This document shows positions 1 to 9,344 of a stretch of DNA of 17,793 bases, piece after piece (the first letter of the stretch is position 1; the number at the start of each line of letters is the position of its first letter). The notes under the pieces are model-generated. The model was not told where the DNA came from and did no database searches. It saw only the letters and a list, made by a program, of their open reading frames with translations. The DNA comes from Rhizobiaceae bacterium (GTDB lineage: Bacteria; Pseudomonadota; Alphaproteobacteria; Rhizobiales; Rhizobiaceae): contig JAJFMR010000040.1 of assembly GCA_020696915.1 (NCBI GenBank), forward strand, positions 1 to 17,793, given 5' to 3'. A program made the position numbers and the translations under genes.

Positions 1-27
1 AAACGCCGGCGAGCCGCCGGCGTTTTT
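1..27 (-). terminator. Rho-independent terminator of the trxA end of the operon
   Basis: A perfect 10-bp inverted repeat (AAACGCCGGC at 1-10, GCCGGCGTTT at 16-25) encloses the 5-nt loop GAGCC. On the plus strand it is followed by TTTTT (23-27). On the minus strand the stem ends in TTT at the window edge, so the full T-tract cannot be seen. It lies 36 nt past the trxA stop and would end the minus-strand operon. The symmetric A and T ends suggest it may work in both directions and also serve a convergent gene to the left. Confidence 0.85.
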
Positions 28-62
28 CGATTGTTCAACAATGGCTGGACAGGCGATCCGAG

Positions 63-386
63 CTAGGCAGTCTTGCTGCTGATCCACTGCGAAAGCGCCG
101 TCTTGGGCAGGGCTCCGACCTTGATGTCGGCCACTTCGCCGTCCTTGAAGAGCATCAGAGTGGGGATCGAGCGTACCCCGAACTTCGCGGCCAGCTCGGG
201 ATTCTCATCGATGTTGAGCTTGGTGATCTTCACCTTGCCGTCCATCTCCCTGGAGATCTCCTCGAGCGACGGACCGATCATCTTGCATGGTCCGCACCAT
301 TCGGCCCAGAAGTCGACGACCACCGGCCCTTCGGCCTCGAGCACATCGCTCTGGAAGTTCTTGTTGTCTACCTTGACGGTTGCCAT
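63..386 (-). CDS. trxA: Thioredoxin TrxA (107 aa)
   Basis: Small cytoplasmic dithiol-disulfide oxidoreductase that keeps protein thiols reduced and supplies electrons to reductases such as ribonucleotide reductase. The sequence shows the complete thioredoxin fold with active site W30-C31-G32-P33-C34 and the cis-proline loop I74-P75-T76. The length of 107 residues is typical of bacterial Trx1. The open frame continues far upstream to 863 but that part is low-complexity and antisense-like. The ATG at 386 starts exactly at the family N-terminus (MATVKVDNKNF) and has AAAGG 7 nt upstream. It is the last gene of the cluster, 68 nt after addA and just before a hairpin terminator. The same addA-trxA order is common in rhizobia as far as I recall. 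Confidence 0.97.
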   Translation of the reverse strand: MATVKVDNKNFQSDVLEAEGPVVVDFWAEWCGPCKMIGPSLEEISREMDGKVKITKLNIDENPELAAKFGVRSIPTLMLFKDGEVADIKVGALPKTALSQWISSKTA

Positions 387-413
387 GGAGAAGCCTTTCG
401 AGTTGCGGTGCAC

Positions 414-443
414 CATATGTGGGCCAGGGGCGGCCGCGTTCAA
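414..443 (-). promoter_or_regulatory. Possible sigma70-type promoter for trxA
   Basis: In the addA-trxA gap the minus strand carries TTGAAC (438-443) and CATATG (414-419) separated by 18 bp, which would place a start site about 20 nt before the trxA ATG. The -35 box is good but the -10 box matches only 3 of 6 consensus positions. This is weak evidence for a separate trxA promoter inside the operon. Confidence 0.22.
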
Positions 444-454
444 GCGGCGTTGTG

Positions 455-3400
455 TCACGCATGCGTGAGTCGGACAAGCGCGCCTGCCAGCGCGCCTCCC
501 GGCACAAGTATCAGCCGCGGCGCTTCGGTGAACAGCAGGGCGGCTGAAATTTGAAGGTCCGGGTAAAGAGGCTTCAGCAGCGCTCCGTAGAGGGCGAGCT
601 GGAGCACGTAGGCTGCCGGGACGTCGGCGAGCGTGACGGGAGCCGGGCGATTGCTCTTGTAGTCGAGTATCAGGACCGCGTCGTCCGTGACGGCCAGCCG
701 GTCGATCTTTCCGGAAACCGTGCGTTTCCTGCCGCGCACATCGACCTCGCCCATCACCGAGACCTCGGCGCGGGAAGTCGGCGAGAAGAGCGGCGCAAAT
801 CGGGCATCGCCCAGAATGTCCCTGACCTGCCGCCACGCGGCATCCTTTTCGGCTGCGGGCCAACGTGACGCGGCGCGGTCGAGATAACGGCAGGCCGCTG
901 TCTGGCGCTGGCGCTCCGGTATGTTGGGCAGCATCTGCAGAAGCTTGTGAATGATGAGCCCTCGGGCCACAGCAAAACCGGCTTCGGTCTCGCCGTCCAG
1001 CACCGGCGAGCGGCCCGAAACGATCGAGGCCGCCGCTGGCTCCAGCAGGATCGACGCGCCTGACGGCGAAAGCGGATCCGGCAGATCCTCCTCCACGGGC
1101 GGGGCTTCGAAAAAATCCGGCGGCAGTGGGTCAGCGATGCGCTCGGGCGGAGTTAGTCCCAGTTCTGGCTGCAGGGGTGGCACTGCCGAGACGCGAAAGC
1201 GGGACACCGGCTGGCCGGTGACGGGATGCGGACGTTCCGCCGTTTCCGGAAGATTGCGCAGTGCTTCCGTGACGATCGCGTGCCAGGTCGCTGGGAGTTG
1301 CGGACGTTTGCCGTGATAGCCACAGACGATCAGCCTGTCTTCCGCACGTGTCATTCCGACATAGAGCAGGCGCCTGTACTCGTCGTCGCCGCGTTCCCTG
1401 ACCCGGTTGGCCGCTTGGCGCGAAACTGAATTGCCCACCTCGGCGGCCGAACGCCAGAGAAATCCGGTGCCGCGCCAGCCGCTCCAGTCGGCCTCGAAGG
1501 GCAGCAGGCGCGGCAGATGCTGCTCGTTGAACGGCGGCGCCCCGCTGTCGACGAGGAAGACCACCGGCGCTTCCAGCCCTTTGGCGGCATGCACCGTCAT
1601 GATGCGGATCTCGTCGCGGCCCTGATCCATTTCCCGCTTGATCTCGGGCGCTGCGCTTTCGAGCGTCGCGAGGAATGCTTCCAGTCCGGGAAGTCCCGTG
1701 CGCTCCTCCGCCAGGGTGAAGTTCAGGAATTCGTCGATGATGTCACCTGCTTCGGGACCGAGCCGGGCTATCATCCTCCTGCGCACGCCCTCGACGCCGG
1801 GCCTGCCCGCAAGCATGCCGGCATAGAACTCGAAGACCGGCCGGAACGCCGCTTCGTTGGCCCAGCCGTCGAGTTCGGCGACAATCCCTGCAAACGCCGG
1901 ATTTGCCGCCGCCGCGCTCCTCAGAGACGAGAACAGCGATCCGTGCGCGCGGCGCGCGGCAAGTTCGAACAGCGCGTCTTCGCCGAGGCCGAAGATCGGG
2001 CTGCGCAGCACGGCGGCCAGGGACAGGTCGTCCTCCTGCTGGACGAGAAAGCGCCCGAGCGCCATCAGGTCCTTGACAGCGATGTGGGCGGGCAGCGCCA
2101 GCCGGTCGGCGCCGGCAACGGGAATGCGCTTTTCCTTGAGGCTCCGGGACAGAGCGTGGACGAAGCGGTCGCGCTTGCGCACCAGCACCATCACGTCGCC
2201 GGGGGCAAGACTCTTTCCGGTCCCCTCGATCACTTCATTCGTCTTCAGCCAGTGCTGGATGGTGCTTGCCACCGTCTCGGCGACGCGCACCGCCGGCGCC
2301 TTGGCATGGTCGACACTTTGCGTCCAGTCGTCGGGCTCGTCGACCTCCGTCGCGCCGACCGACGGCCAGACTTCGACATAGCCCGGCGCATCGAAACGGA
2401 TCGCATCGTGCCTGACGGGATCAGGGCCCTGGGTAATGCCGCGGCGCGACGCCTGGCTTTCGAAGACCTTGTCGACGGCGCGCAGCACGTCGTTGGTCGA
2501 ACGGAAAGAGAGAGTTAGCCGCACCGGCTCGAAAGCGGCCCTTGCCTCGCGGATTTTCCTTGCGAAGTCCTGCCCCGTTTCGGCGAACGCTTCGGGAACA
2601 GCACCCTGGAACGAGTAGATGGACTGCTTCTCGTCGCCGACGGCGAATATGGTGCGCCGGACATGGTCGCGCGCACCGGCCCCGGAGAAGAATTCACCGG
2701 CAAGCCCGGTGACCACATTCCATTGGTCCGGACTGGTATCCTGGGCCTCGTCGAGAAGAATGTGGTCTATGCCCTGATCGAGCTTGTACTGCACCCAGGC
2801 GGCTCCGTCCCGCCGCTGAAGCAGCCTGACGGTCCGGGTGATCAGGTCGTTGAAGTCGAGAAAGCCTCGCGCCGACTTTAACGCTTCGTAGCGGGCGATC
2901 AGCCAGTCGGCGATGACGAGCGCCGCGTTCGTTCCTTCGACCATGCGAAACAAGGCGAGCCGGTCGCAGGCTCGGATCAGCGCCCCTGTCGCTTCGAAGT
3001 AGCGATCGGCCAGATCGGGAAGAAGCGCGAGGAGCGTCTTCCTGAACACCACCGCGTCATAAGGCTCGCCGTTGTCTTTCAGAAAACCCTTGGCAAGGAG
3101 CTTCAGGCGCCTGACGGGGTCAGTCTCCGCGAAGCCCTTTCGGGCGGGCAAAGCCATGCTGGAAAGCACTCTTCTTGCATCCACAGCCTGAGCGGCTTCG
3201 ACGAACGCCTCGAATTCATCGGGCGAGAACCCCGGCAGCGGCCATATCGCACCGGCGATCCGTTCTGCCGTCTCGCCTGGCGCAAAGCCGAATGCCGCCG
3301 ACAGAAGATTCTCCCCCGGGTCGCCCCGGGACAGCGCCGCGATGAAGCTGCGCAAGGCGTCGCGCTTCAGCATGATCTCGCCGATCAGCCCTTCCAGGCC

Positions 3401-3979
3401 GTGCTCGCCGGCCCGATCGAGAACCGTTGCAAACGCCTCCCCCAGTACGACGCTCCGCGCGACGGCACCCGTCAGCATTTCACGTCGCGCCTCGGCAAGG
3501 AGTGCGGCCTCCATCCGCCGGTCGAGCAGGCTGAAACGCCCGGCGACGTTGGCCTCGATAGGAAACTGCTGCAGCACCGATTCGCAAAAGCCATGGATGG
3601 TCTGGATCTTCAGGCCGCCCGGCGTATCGAGCGCCTCGGCGAAGAGTTTGCGCGCACGGCGAAGCTTATCCACGCCGGGGCGCCGGCCGTCGAGGTCACC
3701 TATGCGCCTTGCCAGAGCTGCGTCGTCGAGCGTCGTCCATTCCGCCAGCCTGGAAAACACGCGGCTCGACATGTTCGCGGCGGCAGCACGCGTATAGGTC
3801 AGGCAGAGTATCCTGGCTGGATCGGTGCCTTCTAGCAGGAGCCGGATCACGCGCTCCGACAGGACGTGGGTCTTGCCGGCCCCGGCATTGGCCGAAACCC
3901 ACACCGAGTTCTTCGGATCGGCAGCGCGTGCCTGCTGGGCAATCGTCTGGTCCGGAACCGGATAGCGCTTCCTCGTCAT
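455..3979 (-). CDS. addA: Double-strand break repair helicase-nuclease AddA (1174 aa)
   Basis: Large subunit of the AddAB helicase-nuclease, the alphaproteobacterial counterpart of RecBCD, which resects DNA ends for RecA loading. UvrD/Rep (SF1) helicase motifs appear in order: Walker A (A30-N-A-G-A-G-K36-T37), the TIHGFC region near 127-132, motif II LLDEAQDT (408-415), GDEKQSIYSFQGA (448-460), and later MTVHAAKGLE and LLYVGMTRAED. The C-terminal RecB-like nuclease has KIDR, D1106-Y-K1108 and the Q1127-xxx-Y1131 motif, so both activities look intact. The length matches the alphaproteobacterial AddA type. The start is set at the ATG at 3979, 13 codons inside the longest frame, because it overlaps the addB stop as ATGA and is followed directly by conserved sequence. 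The extra upstream residues are an Arg-rich run not expected in the family. Confidence 0.96.
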   Translation of the reverse strand: MTRKRYPVPDQTIAQQARAADPKNSVWVSANAGAGKTHVLSERVIRLLLEGTDPARILCLTYTRAAAANMSSRVFSRLAEWTTLDDAALARRIGDLDGRRPGVDKLRRARKLFAEALDTPGGLKIQTIHGFCESVLQQFPIEANVAGRFSLLDRRMEAALLAEARREMLTGAVARSVVLGEAFATVLDRAGEHGLEGLIGEIMLKRDALRSFIAALSRGDPGENLLSAAFGFAPGETAERIAGAIWPLPGFSPDEFEAFVEAAQAVDARRVLSSMALPARKGFAETDPVRRLKLLAKGFLKDNGEPYDAVVFRKTLLALLPDLADRYFEATGALIRACDRLALFRMVEGTNAALVIADWLIARYEALKSARGFLDFNDLITRTVRLLQRRDGAAWVQYKLDQGIDHILLDEAQDTSPDQWNVVTGLAGEFFSGAGARDHVRRTIFAVGDEKQSIYSFQGAVPEAFAETGQDFARKIREARAAFEPVRLTLSFRSTNDVLRAVDKVFESQASRRGITQGPDPVRHDAIRFDAPGYVEVWPSVGATEVDEPDDWTQSVDHAKAPAVRVAETVASTIQHWLKTNEVIEGTGKSLAPGDVMVLVRKRDRFVHALSRSLKEKRIPVAGADRLALPAHIAVKDLMALGRFLVQQEDDLSLAAVLRSPIFGLGEDALFELAARRAHGSLFSSLRSAAAANPAFAGIVAELDGWANEAAFRPVFEFYAGMLAGRPGVEGVRRRMIARLGPEAGDIIDEFLNFTLAEERTGLPGLEAFLATLESAAPEIKREMDQGRDEIRIMTVHAAKGLEAPVVFLVDSGAPPFNEQHLPRLLPFEADWSGWRGTGFLWRSAAEVGNSVSRQAANRVRERGDDEYRRLLYVGMTRAEDRLIVCGYHGKRPQLPATWHAIVTEALRNLPETAERPHPVTGQPVSRFRVSAVPPLQPELGLTPPERIADPLPPDFFEAPPVEEDLPDPLSPSGASILLEPAAASIVSGRSPVLDGETEAGFAVARGLIIHKLLQMLPNIPERQRQTAACRYLDRAASRWPAAEKDAAWRQVRDILGDARFAPLFSPTSRAEVSVMGEVDVRGRKRTVSGKIDRLAVTDDAVLILDYKSNRPAPVTLADVPAAYVLQLALYGALLKPLYPDLQISAALLFTEAPRLILVPGGALAGALVRLTHA

Positions 3980-6900
3980 TCGACGGCGTCCTCTGCGTCG
4001 TCGCCACCAGCCGACCATTCCAGCACGCGTGCAAGATGGTCGTAATCGCCGTCGGTGTCGCCCTCGCGAAACGGCAGTGCCCGTGACTTGTAGCCCGTTT
4101 CCACCTGGCCGTAGTGCAGGAGCAGCCGCTCGAGGTGGCTCCAGGCTTTCTCGGACAAGGCAACCGCGTCCTTGCGCGCGCCGCGGTGCTCGAGGATGGT
4201 CTCGGGGGAAACTTCGCCATTGGCCTTCAGCCGCACGAAGATCAGATCACCGGGGTCCAGGGTCCCAAGGCCCTGGAAGGCGCCGCGCCGCAGCAGCGCG
4301 CCTTCCAGGGCCAGTTGCGGGGCAAGCAGCGTGTGCGCCTGGCCTTTGGAGGGCGATGAGGGTCTTGTAGTCGAGAATGTCCGCCTTGCCGGCGGCGAGC
4401 ACGTCGACGCGGTCGGCATAGCCGGAGAGCGTCACTCCCGAAGAGCCGACTGCCGTTTTCTCAGCGCGCGCTTCCGGGCGGCGTTCCGCAATGTCAGCGG
4501 CGCGCGAGCGCTCCCAGTCGATGAAGCCGGAGGCGAGCTTGCCGAAGCGCGGCCACCAGACGGCATCGACATCGGCCGGCAACGCCAGTTCCGCGAAGCA
4601 CTGCCGCCCAGCCTGCAAGAGCAGCCGGAGGGATTCGCCGTCGCGCGGATCGGTGCCCGAAGCACAGAACCGCCGGAGAATCTCATGGAACAGCGTGCCC
4701 CGCTCGGCCGCACCCGGGTCGCGCAAGAGAGGCTCGAGCGGAAACAGCTTCAGGATGCGGCGCGCATAGACGGCATAGGGATCGCGGCGCAGCGTCTCGA
4801 TCTCCGTGACGGAGAAATGCGTCGGGCGGAATTCGAGCGGCGGCTTTGGTTCCGGCCGGCTGACGAACCTGATCTGCGGCGCCGCATCGAGCTCACGTGC
4901 CCAGGCGGCGAGATGCTCGCCGCGCGCGCGCATCTCGTGGGCCGCTTCCTTGCCGGCGAAGGCCAGCAGCCGCTGCAGCCATCGCGACCGGGTGGAAGGC
5001 GTTTCGCCGGCTCGCGCCGAGCGCGTCAGCACGACCCGCCTGGTTCCCAGAGCCATGCAGAAGTCGTGGGCAGACTGTCCGATTCGCCGCTCCGGGGGTT
5101 CGAGCTCCAGTCCCGACTTCATGGCCCGGGACATGAAGCGGTCTGCTTCCGCGCGACGCGGAAAGCTGCCCTCGTTGAGCCCGCCGATGACCAGCGTGTC
5201 GACGCTTTGCAGCCGGGCCTCGAGCGCCCCCCAGATGGCGATGCGCCGCTCGGCGCCCGGACGCGGCTTGACCGTCTCGGCCGACAGCAGCGCCGCGACA
5301 ATGTCCGGCCATTCGCCGGGAGAAAAGCCGAAAGGAGCCGTGGCGGCGACCAGCCCGCGCAGGAATTCGGCCAGCCTTTCGCCGACCTCTCCCCCATAGA
5401 GCCCGGCGAAGCTGTTGCGCTCGTCCCTGGCCAGCGCCTCTAGCGAAAGGACCGTCGCGCGCGCCATCTCCGGCACGGTCGCCGAGGGCAGGGTCCCGGC
5501 GGCGATCAGCGGCGCGATTGCTTCGCCGAGGCGCCCGGCGACCTGCAACGCCGCGACGCGCCGATATTCGGTCAGCCTGGGAAACCAGAAGGGCTGACGC
5601 GGCTTGCCGCCGGTCTCGGCCAGCCGGCGCTCGACCAATGGGGCAAGTCCGGCTGCGTCCAGCCGCTCCGAGCCACCCCGCAGCGCTACCAGCTCGATGG
5701 TTTCGGCGGCATGTCGAACCGCCGCCCGCTGCAGGCCGAGCGTCAGTAGAGGATGTTTCAGCAGCGCCAGGACCGGAACCGGGTCACTTGGCCTCAGCGC
5801 CGCTTCCAGCAGCAGCGTCATCAAGGTCCCGGGGGGCGTTGCGGCCAGCGGCGTCCCGCCCGAATCGTCGGCGCGGATCCCGAACCGCCCGAGCTCGGCG
5901 GCAACGCGCCGCGCCAGTTGGCGGTCGCCGGTAACCAGGGCGGCGGTCCTGCCGGGCTCGGAAATGGCTTCCCGAAGCGCCAGCGCAATCGCCGCCGCCT
6001 CGTCGCGCTCGCGCGGCGCCTCGACCAGCGATACGCCCGACAGCGCTGCGGCGATGTCGCTGGCGGAAGCGGCGGCGCGGCGTGCCGACCACCGGTCGGT
6101 CGTCGCGGCGGGACGCAGCGCCTCCGACACCAGCACGGCACGCGTGGCGAGCGACGGCTCGGGCGCACCGACCTCCGCGATATCCTGGCGCAGGATGCCG
6201 ATTCGCCGCAACAGCCGGGCCAGACCGAACTGCGGATGACCGAGCATGGCGGCGGGCGGGAAGGCGTCCGAAAGCATGTTCCAAGAGTCGTCGTCGATGG
6301 TCTTGTCGAGGCCGGGCAGGACGACGGCGCCGCGCGGCAGCCGGGCAATCGACGAGAGAAGCTCGGCCGTCGCCGGAATGGAGCCGGTGGAACCCGCGGC
6401 AATCACCGGCCCCGGGGGCGGTGATTGGCGCAGTCTTTCGGATTCCAGACGGATCAGCGCGTTGCGGTGCCAGGCCGGATTGGATTGACCCCGTTCGTCG
6501 AGAATCCGCGGCCAGTGCTCGGTGAGGATTGACAGGAATTCCAGCGTGACTTGCCACCAGCCGGCCAGACTGGCTGGGGCCAGTTCGCGAAGCCGCGTCC
6601 AGTCGGCGCCTTCGGTCTCGATCTCGTCCATGAGTGCGGCCAGATCGCGGGCGAGCCAGACTGCGTCGGCGGCCGATACCGGCACCTCCACCCTTTCGTC
6701 GAAGCGGGCAGCGACATGGTCCGGAAGCCGGCGCTTCCAGGCCCTCGCCAGATCGGCAAGATGGAGCAGCCGGTCCAGCCCGGAGATCGGCGGAGCAAGC
6801 TCGATCGCGCCGGCGCCCTGCGGGTCGAAAGCGGTTTCGTCCTCGTCGAACTCGCCAAGCGGGCGAATGACCGGAAGAATCGCCGAACGGACCTTTGAAC

Positions 6901-7099
6901 GCTCCATGAAGATGGCGCGCAGCCGGCGCGCCGCGCGTCTCGTCGGCACGTATATGGTGACGTCCGCCAGCGCCATCGGGCCGGCTTCCGCTTCAAACGC
7001 CACCCCCAGACGGTCCGACAGGAGGGCATCTGCGAGTTCCGGAAGGAAGGGGACGCCGGGCGGAATGGACAGGATGCGAGGCAGGCGCGTTCCGTTCAT
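3976..7099 (-). CDS. addB: AddB, double-strand break repair nuclease subunit, disrupted by a frameshift near 4360
   Basis: Second subunit of AddAB, of the alphaproteobacterial type: the N-terminus has PTRRAARRLRA instead of a classical Walker A. The C-terminal nuclease has G893-YADRVD and D910-Y-K912. The ATG frame from 7099 reads normally through DYKT (residue 913) and then turns into unrelated sequence ending at 4247 (950 aa). The neighbouring frame then carries the expected continuation (SSPSKGQAHTLL...APQLALEGALLRRG...) for 127 codons without a stop. It ends at TGA 3976-3978, which overlaps the addA ATG. Comparison with the usual DYKTG suggests two bases of the Gly codon are missing at about 4360-4361. 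Restored, the protein is about 1041 aa, close to family length. The start overlaps the upstream murU stop (ATGA). As read, the product loses its last nuclease motif (PQLxLE). I cannot tell true mutation from sequencing error. Confidence 0.93.
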
Positions 7100-7815
7100 C
7101 TTTCCTCGGTCAGGGCGGCAATGGCAGCCTCGGCAAGCGGGATTGCCTCAGGAGCACCCACTGTTATCCAGCTGCCGCCCATGAGGAGCCCGAACAGCCT
7201 GCCGTCGGCAATCGCCTGGTCGAAGTAGCGGTTGAGCGACTGCGGACCGGCAGGCGCGCCCCTGAACATCCCGGGTTCGGCAATCGCCGCTCCGGCATAG
7301 ATCAGTCCTGTGGCGGCGCCGCCCGAGCGCGACAGCGCGCCGTCGGAAGCCAGGAAGAAGTCGGTCCCGCCGCTGTGGCCGGTCGCGAATAGACCGTCGG
7401 CGAGCATCAGCAGCATATCCATCCTGGCGGCGTCCCAGGCACGCGCCAGGCGACCGAGGTTCTGCTCGTCTCGATCGATCCAGAACGTGTCGGCGTTGAG
7501 AATGTAGAACGGTTCGCTGCCGAGTTCGGGCAACGCCTTGACGATGGCTCCCGCCGAATCGAGCAGCAGGTCGCTTTCGTCCGAAATGACGATCTTGGGC
7601 ACCGTGCGGGAGGCCACATGGGCCGCGACCTGTTCCGGAAAGTGATGGACGTTGATGACAGCCTTCTCGACCCCGGCGGCCGCAAGGCAGTCCAGCCCGC
7701 GATCGAGCAGCGTGCGCCCGGCAACCCTTACCAGCGGCTTCGGCATCGTGTCGGTGATCGGCCGCATGCGGCGGCCGAGACCGGCCGCCAGCACCATCGC
7801 CACCCTTGGCGCCAT
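7096..7815 (-). CDS. murU: Nucleotidyltransferase, probable MurNAc-1-phosphate uridylyltransferase MurU (239 aa)
   Basis: Sugar-phosphate nucleotidyltransferase of the GT-A (NTP_transferase) fold. The N-terminus holds the nucleotide-binding signature LAAGLGRRMRPITDTMPKPL (9-28). The metal-binding N-A-D triad lies at 107-109, and a WITVGAPEAI segment near the end corresponds to the family WxxVGTPE region. MurU converts MurNAc-alpha-1-P and UTP to UDP-MurNAc, bypassing de novo UDP-MurNAc synthesis and thus fosfomycin's target. The role here is inferred from the neighbouring AmgK, which makes its substrate. An in-frame TTG lies 2 codons upstream (7821), but ATG 7815 is preferred because AGGA lies 8 nt before it. 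The start is 2 nt after the upstream stop, and the stop overlaps the addB ATG. A related role with other hexose-1-phosphates cannot be excluded. Confidence 0.85.
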   Translation of the reverse strand: MAPRVAMVLAAGLGRRMRPITDTMPKPLVRVAGRTLLDRGLDCLAAAGVEKAVINVHHFPEQVAAHVASRTVPKIVISDESDLLLDSAGAIVKALPELGSEPFYILNADTFWIDRDEQNLGRLARAWDAARMDMLLMLADGLFATGHSGGTDFFLASDGALSRSGGAATGLIYAGAAIAEPGMFRGAPAGPQSLNRYFDQAIADGRLFGLLMGGSWITVGAPEAIPLAEAAIAALTEER

Positions 7816-7817
7816 CG

Positions 7818-9344
7818 TCAACGTCCTGCCTCGCCTGCCAGAAGGCCGCTGCGGCGGTAGAGACCTGCGAGGCCGGCCAGTGCCGGGTGCTCGAATGCCC
7901 GGTCGAGGTAATTCCTGATCCGCGGCAGATGTCCAAGATAGTCCGGCTTGCCGTCGCGTCGGTCGAGGCGGACGAAAATGCCGAGGATCTTGGAGTTCCG
8001 TTGCGCGGCCATTACGGCGTAGGCTTCCTGGAACGATGTCCGGTCGAACGGTCCGGCCGTTTCCCGTGCCGCGACATAGGCTTCGACGGTCGCTTCCTCG
8101 ATCTCGGGAGGAATGGTGGCGCGCGCGTCCATCGCCAGAGAAGCGACGTCATAGGCTGGCGGGCCGATCAGCGCGTCCTGGAAATCCAGGATGCCCAGTC
8201 GGTCGTGCCCCCGCCTTCCGGGGCGCCAGATTATGTTGGGAGAATGGAAATCCCGCAGCACCAGTGACTCCTCGCCACCGGCAAGGCGATCCAGCGCGGC
8301 GTGCCATTCGTTTCGAAACTCTTGCCGCAGGGCGGCTCCCGCGGTCTTTCCCGAAACAAACGGAAAATACCAGTCGATCAGCAGTTCCGCCTCAATCAGC
8401 ATCGCATCGCGGTCGAAGGGCGGCACGTCATGGTGGACGCCGGGCGCTGCCACCATCCGCCGCGGCCACGACCGGGCATGGACCGCCGCGAGAAGGTTAG
8501 CTGCGGCTTCGTAGCGATAGGCTTGCGGCGTGCCCGCCGGACCGAGGACGCTCTCATCGCCGAGATGTTCGATCAGCAGAAACCCCTGGTCCAGATCCTG
8601 CGCGTAGATCGCCGGGACCGTCACGCCGCCCGCCGCAAGCGCACGATCGACAGCGACGAATGCCGCTGCCGAGCGCGCGGTGTGAGCTATGTCCGCATAG
8701 GATCGATCGCCGCGAACGGGCTGCCCGGGCGCGAGACGCGGCGAATTCATGAGCAGACGCGGCTGGGCACCGGGGCGGCTGACCACTTCATAGGAACGGG
8801 CCGATGCGTCGCCCGCAAAATGCCGCCTGCCGGCGTCGCCCCACCCGTACGCCGACAGGAAATCGCGCATTGCAAGGGACCGCGCCAGTCGGTCGAAGGC
8901 GGATCCCGACCCGTCGATGCGCGCCAGACGCCCCTGGCTCCGGTGGCAGAGCTCGAGGCGAATCGCGCCGGGCGGCAGTCGTGCGCCCGCACGTTCGGGC
9001 CATTCGATCAGCACCGCGCCATCGGCGAGCGCCTCGTCGAGACCGAGCTCGTCGAGTTCGGAAACCGCCGACAGCCGGTAAAGGTCGAAATGGTGAACTG
9101 GCACCCGCGCCTGATAGGACTGGACCAGCGTGAAGGTGGGGCTGGGGACATCGAGGCTGGGATCGCCGGCCAAGGCCCGCACCAGGCCGCGGGCCAGCGT
9201 CGTCTTGCCGGTTCCGAGATCGCCGGAAAGGGCTACCACGTCACCGGGCCGCAACGCCATGGCGAGATCTTCGCCGAGCCTCGACGTCGCCGCTTCGTCA
9301 GCCAGAAAGCGCTCCAGCGCGGTGGTGCGCGGCGCTGCCGTCAT
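7818..9344 (-). CDS. Fusion of TsaE (t6A tRNA ATPase) and AmgK (anomeric MurNAc/GlcNAc kinase), 508 aa
   Basis: Two complete domains share one reading frame. Residues 1 to about 150 are TsaE: Walker A G41-DLGTG-K47-T48-T49, then SPTFTLVQSY (68-77), HHFDLYR (84-90) and a C-terminal LIEWPER. TsaE is the ATPase partner of TsaBD in making threonylcarbamoyl-A37 (t6A) on ANN-decoding tRNAs. Residues about 158-508 form an aminoglycoside-phosphotransferase-like kinase with catalytic loop R364-D365-F-H-S-P-N370 and metal-binding D387-F-Q-D390. This matches AmgK, which phosphorylates MurNAc and GlcNAc at C1 for cell-wall recycling. The next gene (murU) uses the AmgK product. The ATG at 9344 overlaps the upstream divL-like stop (ATGA). 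Such TsaE/phosphotransferase fusions are known in alphaproteobacteria. There is no obvious long linker, so both activities should be made in equal amounts. Confidence 0.9.
   Translation of the reverse strand: MTAAPRTTALERFLADEAATSRLGEDLAMALRPGDVVALSGDLGTGKTTLARGLVRALAGDPSLDVPSPTFTLVQSYQARVPVHHFDLYRLSAVSELDELGLDEALADGAVLIEWPERAGARLPPGAIRLELCHRSQGRLARIDGSGSAFDRLARSLAMRDFLSAYGWGDAGRRHFAGDASARSYEVVSRPGAQPRLLMNSPRLAPGQPVRGDRSYADIAHTARSAAAFVAVDRALAAGGVTVPAIYAQDLDQGFLLIEHLGDESVLGPAGTPQAYRYEAAANLLAAVHARSWPRRMVAAPGVHHDVPPFDRDAMLIEAELLIDWYFPFVSGKTAGAALRQEFRNEWHAALDRLAGGEESLVLRDFHSPNIIWRPGRRGHDRLGILDFQDALIGPPAYDVASLAMDARATIPPEIEEATVEAYVAARETAGPFDRTSFQEAYAVMAAQRNSKILGIFVRLDRRDGKPDYLGHLPRIRNYLDRAFEHPALAGLAGLYRRSGLLAGEAGR
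7824..7827 (-). promoter_or_regulatory. Ribosome binding site of murU
   Basis: AGGA on the minus strand lies 8 nt before ATG 7815, inside the last codons of the upstream fusion gene. It favours that ATG over the TTG at 7821, which would leave only 2 nt of spacing. Confidence 0.5.

Noticed and set aside
433..448. Hairpin GCCGC-GTTCAA-GCGGC after addA as a terminator
   Set aside because: The stem is only 5 bp and has no T-run on the minus strand.
387..863. N-terminal extension of the trxA frame by about 160 residues
   Set aside because: It overlaps the addA 3' end antiparallel in codon phase, is low-complexity, and the thioredoxin family start with a ribosome site is at 386.
4340..4370. Programmed +1 frameshift in addB
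   Set aside because: There is no in-frame stop or known slippery signal at the site, and the missing Gly codon fits a two-base loss better than recoding.
4172..5443. 423-codon plus-strand open frame opposite addB
   Set aside because: Arg- and Pro-rich translation without domains, opposite clear AddB sequence.
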